Shown here: one piece after another, positions 13,746 through 17,428 of the stretch | How the letters are laid out: every line of letters begins with the position of its first letter | Position numbering within the stretch: position 1 is the first letter of the stretch | Origin: Thermoplasmata archaeon | GTDB taxonomy: Archaea; Thermoplasmatota; Thermoplasmata; Thermoplasmatales; Thermoplasmataceae | Assembly: GCA_021835185.1 (NCBI GenBank) | Contig: JAKBQO010000014.1 | Coordinates: forward strand, 1-17,428 | DNA: 17,428 nt | Direction of reading: 5' to 3' | Notes under the pieces: model-generated | Database searches by the model: none | What the model was told of the DNA's origin: nothing | The model's input: the letters and a program-made list of their open reading frames with translations, nothing else | Position numbers and translations under genes: made by a program

Positions 13746-16700
13746 CAGGGATTATCCTTATCTGAACATTTTCTCCATCTATCTCCCATGTTTTTCCATC
13801 ACTGGATGAGGAAAATTCTATGCTTTTGCTCAGTGTTTCCTTTTGTATGAGATCCTTGAATTTATCAATAGATTTTCTTATGTCGCCTACTGCGTTGATA
13901 GTGGTTTTGATGTTTGCTGAATATTCCAGATTGAGGTCTTTTCTCATAATCTGTATTCTCCTTATGATTTCCCGGGCATATCCAGCAAGCAGCAGATCAG
14001 TGTCTATATTTTTGTTAATAAATACAGATATTCCAGTTTTTTCATCGCTGGCAAAGGCATATTCTGGATATGGTTCCTCATGGATCTCTAAGAATTCCTC
14101 TGTGAATTCATTTCCTCCATAGATTATTTTTCCCGTGTTTTTTAATTCACTGTATATTTCGCCGCCGGACAGATATTCTGCAAACCTGTTTGTATCTCCC
14201 CTTAGTATGGGAGCTACCTTTGAGAAAATAGGTTTTAATGTTACTTTTACAGGCCTTCCGTCAAATGGGATAAACTTGATCTCCCTGGCGTTGAGCTCAG
14301 GAGATATTATATCAAGTATGGACTGGTTTAATTTTACGTCACTGTATATGAGTATGTCGTTTACAACCTGCCTGCCCTTTATGTTTGACTCCTGCCTCGC
14401 ACGCCTGGACAATTCCATCATAGATATTGCATATTTGAATTCTTTTTCAAGATCTGTATATATGTAAGAGCTATCAGGACTAGGATATTTTTCAGAATGT
14501 ATAGTTTTTTCCGGTCCGGAAAGTTTCTGGTACATGTAATCTGAATAGAAAGGGGCAAGGGGTGCAAGCATTTTCAGTATGTTTATAAGGGTATAATACA
14601 ATGTTTCGTATGCTTTCCTCTTTTCCTCATCCAGTTCCCCTTCCCAGAATCTCTTTCTGGAAAGCCTGAGATAATAATTGGAAAAATCATTGATCAGATC
14701 CATTAGATTCCTTAAGGCTATGTGCATGTCAAATTCATCCATGTTTTTCGTTACATTTTCTATGGTAGTGTTTAATCTGGAAAGAATCCATTTGTCTAGC
14801 AAGTTTTTGGGTGCCTCAAGTTCCTTGAAGACAAAGCCGTCAAGGTTTGCATTTGAAGCGAAAAATGAGTATACGTTCGAAAGTGTTCCGAATACCTTCC
14901 TGCTGGTATCGTTAATGAGTTTTTTATCTATAGATTTTGAATTCCATGGGGCGCCAGTATAGAAGAATAACCTGGCAGGATCAGCTCCATACATAGATAT
15001 GAACTGGCTGGCCGTAACAAAGTTGCCCTTGCTCTTGCTCATCTTCTGCCCTTTCTCATCCAGGATAAAACTCATGGACATAACGTTTTTATAGGCATTT
15101 CTGCCGAACAGAAGGGATGCTATTACATGAAGCGTGTAGAACCATCCACGTGTCTGGTCAATTGCTTCAGTTATAAAATCTACCGGAATGTTTTCCGTGT
15201 TGAAATTTTTATTGAATGGATAATGCATTGCGGCATAGCTTGCACTCCCCGAGTCAAACCAGGTATCTATGACATAGGGTTCCCTGAACATGGGTTCCGA
15301 ACATACAGGGCACTTTAGTTTTACATTGTCAATAAATGGCCTGTGGAGGTCATCGGGTATATTTCCACCGTATTTTTCCAGGTCTTCCCTGCTTCCTATG
15401 GCAAGGTAGTGCTCATTAGCGCATCTCCATATGGGCAGTGGTGTGCCCCAGTACCGGTTCCTGCTAAGTGCCCAGTCCTTTGCATCATCAAGGAAGTTAC
15501 CGAATCTCCCATATTTAAGGTATTCCGGATACCAGTTAACCCTATCATTGTTTTTCTTGAGAAGATCTCTTATTGTGGAAACGCGGATAAACCATGCGTC
15601 CAGAGGGTAGTATAAAAGCTTAGTTCCACATCTGTAGCAGAATGGGTATGTATGTTTTATTTTCTGGCTTTTAAACAGAAGTTTATTCTCTTTTAGATAT
15701 CCAATTATCTCTGAATTGGCATCCATAACGAATTTATTCTTCCATGGGACACTATTGTCAAATTTTCCCTCAGAATCCACCGGATTTACAAGGTCAATAT
15801 TGTACTGCTTTGCAATGTCGAAATCATCAGCACCAAATGCCGGTGCAGCATGCACTATTCCTGTACCATCCTCTGCCGTCACAAAATCTCCGGCAACAAC
15901 CTGAAGTGCATTTTTACCAACATGCAAAAATGACATCAACTGATCATAACGGATGCCAACAAGATCGCTACCTTTCATGGTTTTCAGAACTTTTGGGTTC
16001 TTGAACAGCGATTGTACCATATCTGACAGGACATAGTATTCGTTTCCATCATCTGAAACAAGAGTGTATTCTAAATCTTTGTTGACAACAAGAAGCTCGT
16101 TTGATGGCAATGTCCATGGTGTTGTTGTCCATGCTATAAGGTATCTGTTCATGCTATTCTTTACCCTGAATTTTACATACACGGATGTGTCGTCTGTATT
16201 TTTATAACCCTGGGCAACTTCATGGGAACTCAGGGATGTCCCACATCTGGGGCAGTAGGGAACTATCTTGTAATCCTTTACAAGCATTTTATCTTCGAAA
16301 AGTTTCTTCAGGGCATACCATTCACTTTCCATATAATCGTTCCTTAGTGTTACATATGAGTCCTTTTCATCGATCCAGTAGCCTATCTCGCTGTCTATGG
16401 CATTCCACTCGTCTATGTATGTAAAAACACTGTTTCTGCAGTATTCATTGAATTTTTCTATGCCAAAATCCTCAATTTCTTTCTTTGTATTAAAACCAAA
16501 ATGCTTCTCTGCCTCAAGTTCGACCGGCAAACCATGACAGTCCCAGCCACCTGTTCTCCGCCCTATGTCATAGCCGGACATATATTTGTATCTCATGACT
16601 GTATCCTTTACAGTTCTTGTCATAAGATGCCCTACATGCGGCCTTCCGTTGGCTGTTGGTGGACCCTCTAGAAATGTATATTGCTTCAAATTCCTGCTCT

Positions 16701-16812
16701 TATGGAGTATGTTCTCGATAATTTTATTGTCTTCCCAGTATTTCCTTATTTCTTTCTCGATATCCATCAGTGATTTGTTAACATCAATAGTCTGGTAAAA
16801 ATTCGCAGTCAT
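13738..16812 (-). CDS. ileS: Isoleucyl-tRNA synthetase (archaeal/eukaryal type)
   Basis: This class I synthetase of 1024 residues attaches isoleucine to tRNA-Ile. The HIGH motif is H59-VGH in PTANGRPHVGH, and KMSKS is at 590-594. The CP1 editing domain that removes valine contains AWTTTPWTLPSN (227-238) and HAAPAFGADD (321-330). Cys pairs at C187/C190, C392/C395 and C501/C504 suggest bound zinc. WFDSGSAS (518-525) and the C-terminal anticodon-binding helices are as expected. The start is the only plausible ATG, in an AT-rich context with no clear Shine-Dalgarno sequence. Its 3' end overlaps the convergent methyltransferase gene by 8 bp. Confidence 0.97.
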   Translation of the reverse strand: MTANFYQTIDVNKSLMDIEKEIRKYWEDNKIIENILHKSRNLKQYTFLEGPPTANGRPHVGHLMTRTVKDTVMRYKYMSGYDIGRRTGGWDCHGLPVELEAEKHFGFNTKKEIEDFGIEKFNEYCRNSVFTYIDEWNAIDSEIGYWIDEKDSYVTLRNDYMESEWYALKKLFEDKMLVKDYKIVPYCPRCGTSLSSHEVAQGYKNTDDTSVYVKFRVKNSMNRYLIAWTTTPWTLPSNELLVVNKDLEYTLVSDDGNEYYVLSDMVQSLFKNPKVLKTMKGSDLVGIRYDQLMSFLHVGKNALQVVAGDFVTAEDGTGIVHAAPAFGADDFDIAKQYNIDLVNPVDSEGKFDNSVPWKNKFVMDANSEIIGYLKENKLLFKSQKIKHTYPFCYRCGTKLLYYPLDAWFIRVSTIRDLLKKNNDRVNWYPEYLKYGRFGNFLDDAKDWALSRNRYWGTPLPIWRCANEHYLAIGSREDLEKYGGNIPDDLHRPFIDNVKLKCPVCSEPMFREPYVIDTWFDSGSASYAAMHYPFNKNFNTENIPVDFITEAIDQTRGWFYTLHVIASLLFGRNAYKNVMSMSFILDEKGQKMSKSKGNFVTASQFISMYGADPARLFFYTGAPWNSKSIDKKLINDTSRKVFGTLSNVYSFFASNANLDGFVFKELEAPKNLLDKWILSRLNTTIENVTKNMDEFDMHIALRNLMDLINDFSNYYLRLSRKRFWEGELDEEKRKAYETLYYTLINILKMLAPLAPFYSDYMYQKLSGPEKTIHSEKYPSPDSSYIYTDLEKEFKYAISMMELSRRARQESNIKGRQVVNDILIYSDVKLNQSILDIISPELNAREIKFIPFDGRPVKVTLKPIFSKVAPILRGDTNRFAEYLSGGEIYSELKNTGKIIYGGNEFTEEFLEIHEEPYPEYAFASDEKTGISVFINKNIDTDLLLAGYAREIIRRIQIMRKDLNLEYSANIKTTINAVGDIRKSIDKFKDLIQKETLSKSIEFSSSSDGKTWEIDGENVQIRIIPVN

Positions 16813-16930
16813 TATCCGTTGAGTAATAAAATGTATTTATTATTTTTTATAATTCCCTAGTATTAACAAAAATGCCAGTACACAGAAATATTTTTGGCCG
16901 ATTTTGAGGCTTTTATTACCCTGAGATTTT

Positions 16931-17248
16931 TCAGTTCCTGTATTTGCTATATGAGTATATCAGGTCTATAAGGTTTTTCTCCATTTTCTCGTTTATGGTG
17001 CCGTCCTCTTTCTTTTTGATTATATAATCCTTGGCATCCTTAATCCCCTTCTTTGACGTAATAGAGTAAATGCTTCCCCTTAAAGCGCCCCTGACACTAT
17101 CGGGTAAATCTTTCAGTATAGTTCCCAGCATGTAGTTAAATTCACCTTCCCTTCTCATATCTAGTTTTTTGGACGCTTTTTCACCGTTATTTTCCCTGTA
17201 ATTTTTATTTACTCTGGTTCCGTATTTTCTATATTTGTAATTGGCCAT
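16931..17248 (-). CDS. Unrecognised small basic protein
   Basis: I do not recognise this 105-residue protein. Residues 1-32 are rich in Lys, Arg, Tyr and Asn (YKYRKYGTRVNKNYREN), probably disordered and able to bind nucleic acid. Residues 36-105 look like a compact helical domain (LGTILKDLPDSVRGALRGSI, then IKDAKDYIIKKK and NEKMEKNLIDLIYSYSKYRN). There is no signal peptide, membrane segment or Cys. A TATA-like stretch centred near 17273 lies about 25 bp before ATG 17248, so the mRNA is probably leaderless. It is divergent from the eL42 gene, which hints at a translation- or RNA-related role, but this is only guilt by association. The coding pattern and a sensible promoter suggest it is a real gene. 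Confidence 0.65.
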   Translation of the reverse strand: MANYKYRKYGTRVNKNYRENNGEKASKKLDMRREGEFNYMLGTILKDLPDSVRGALRGSIYSITSKKGIKDAKDYIIKKKEDGTINEKMEKNLIDLIYSYSKYRN

Positions 17249-17356
17249 TCACTTTTATAGGTTAAATTTATATTTAATATTTGTTAATTCAGGCATGATT
17301 AAAAAATTGTATAAACATTATATATCAGGAAAAAATATAGTTTAAGGTTTGATATT

Positions 17357-17428
17357 ATGAAAATGCCAAAGCAAATAAAAACTTACTGTCCATACTGCAA
17401 AAAACATACGGTACACGATGTAGAAAGG
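17357..17428 (+). CDS. rpl44e: Ribosomal protein eL42 (L44e), 3' end outside window
   Basis: The first 24 codons are present, reading [20 protein letters not shown] followed by DVER. This is the start of the archaeal/eukaryotic large-subunit protein, with C11 and C14 the first pair of its zinc site. AAGG with GAT nearby (17344-17353) may serve as a weak Shine-Dalgarno sequence. A TATA-like box at 17318-17326, or another near 17311, would drive it. It is divergent from the 105-residue basic protein. In archaea this gene is usually followed by rps27e, which would lie outside the window. Confidence 0.93.
   Translation, partial: MKMPKQIKTYCPYCKKHTVHDVER

Noticed and set aside
1..17428. CRISPR array, tRNA/rRNA genes or complete insertion sequence
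   Set aside because: No regularly spaced repeats, cloverleaf-like segments, rRNA-like sequence or intact transposase were seen on either strand.

Overview
The window looks like chromosomal DNA of a low-G+C archaeon, most likely a member of the Thermoplasmatales (Ferroplasma/Thermoplasma-like). This is inferred from archaeal EF-1-alpha, EF-2 with a diphthamide loop, uS10, eL42, Rpo11 and an archaeal-type AlaRS with an N-terminal Cys cluster. TATA boxes sit about 25 nt before start codons (leaderless mRNAs), and genes are packed tightly with short overlaps. I could not run a phylogeny, so the genus is not fixed. Most of the window is housekeeping; no gap exceeds 300 bp, and I saw no CRISPR array, tRNA or rRNA.

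Layout. 1-1173 (-) is the N-terminal part of a membrane protein of the site-2 protease (M50) fold that is missing from the supplied ORF list because it runs off the left edge. It is coupled by a TGATG stop/start to alaS (1173-3848, -). A divergent promoter region separates alaS from a dCMP deaminase gene (3960-4478, +). Next is a two-gene stress unit: a small heat-shock protein (4676-5215, +) followed 28 bp later by a winged-helix regulator (5244-5825, +), preceded by a perfect 9-5-9 bp palindrome over the predicted transcription start. An OsmC-family gene (5943-6359, +) converges on a threonine synthase-like gene (6356-7369, -). A GNAT acetyltransferase gene (7563-8084, -) is flanked on both sides by non-coding DNA that looks like decayed IS200/IS605 (tnpB) ends.

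From 8341 to 12222 lies a rearranged str cluster read leftward: tuf (EF-1-alpha), rpsJ (uS10), then fusA (EF-2). Divergently, rpoL (Rpo11) overlaps a THUMP-domain tRNA guanine-N2 methyltransferase (12470-13745, +), which converges with an 8-bp overlap on ileS (13738-16812, -). The right edge holds an unrecognised 105-residue basic protein (16931-17248, -) divergent from the start of rpl44e/eL42 (17357 onward, +).

The genes most worth a second look are the M50-fold protein, whose zinc-binding HExxH reads REGGK and which is therefore probably a pseudoprotease; the hsp20-regulator unit with its operator-like palindrome; and the tnpB-like remnant abutting the fusA stop codon.
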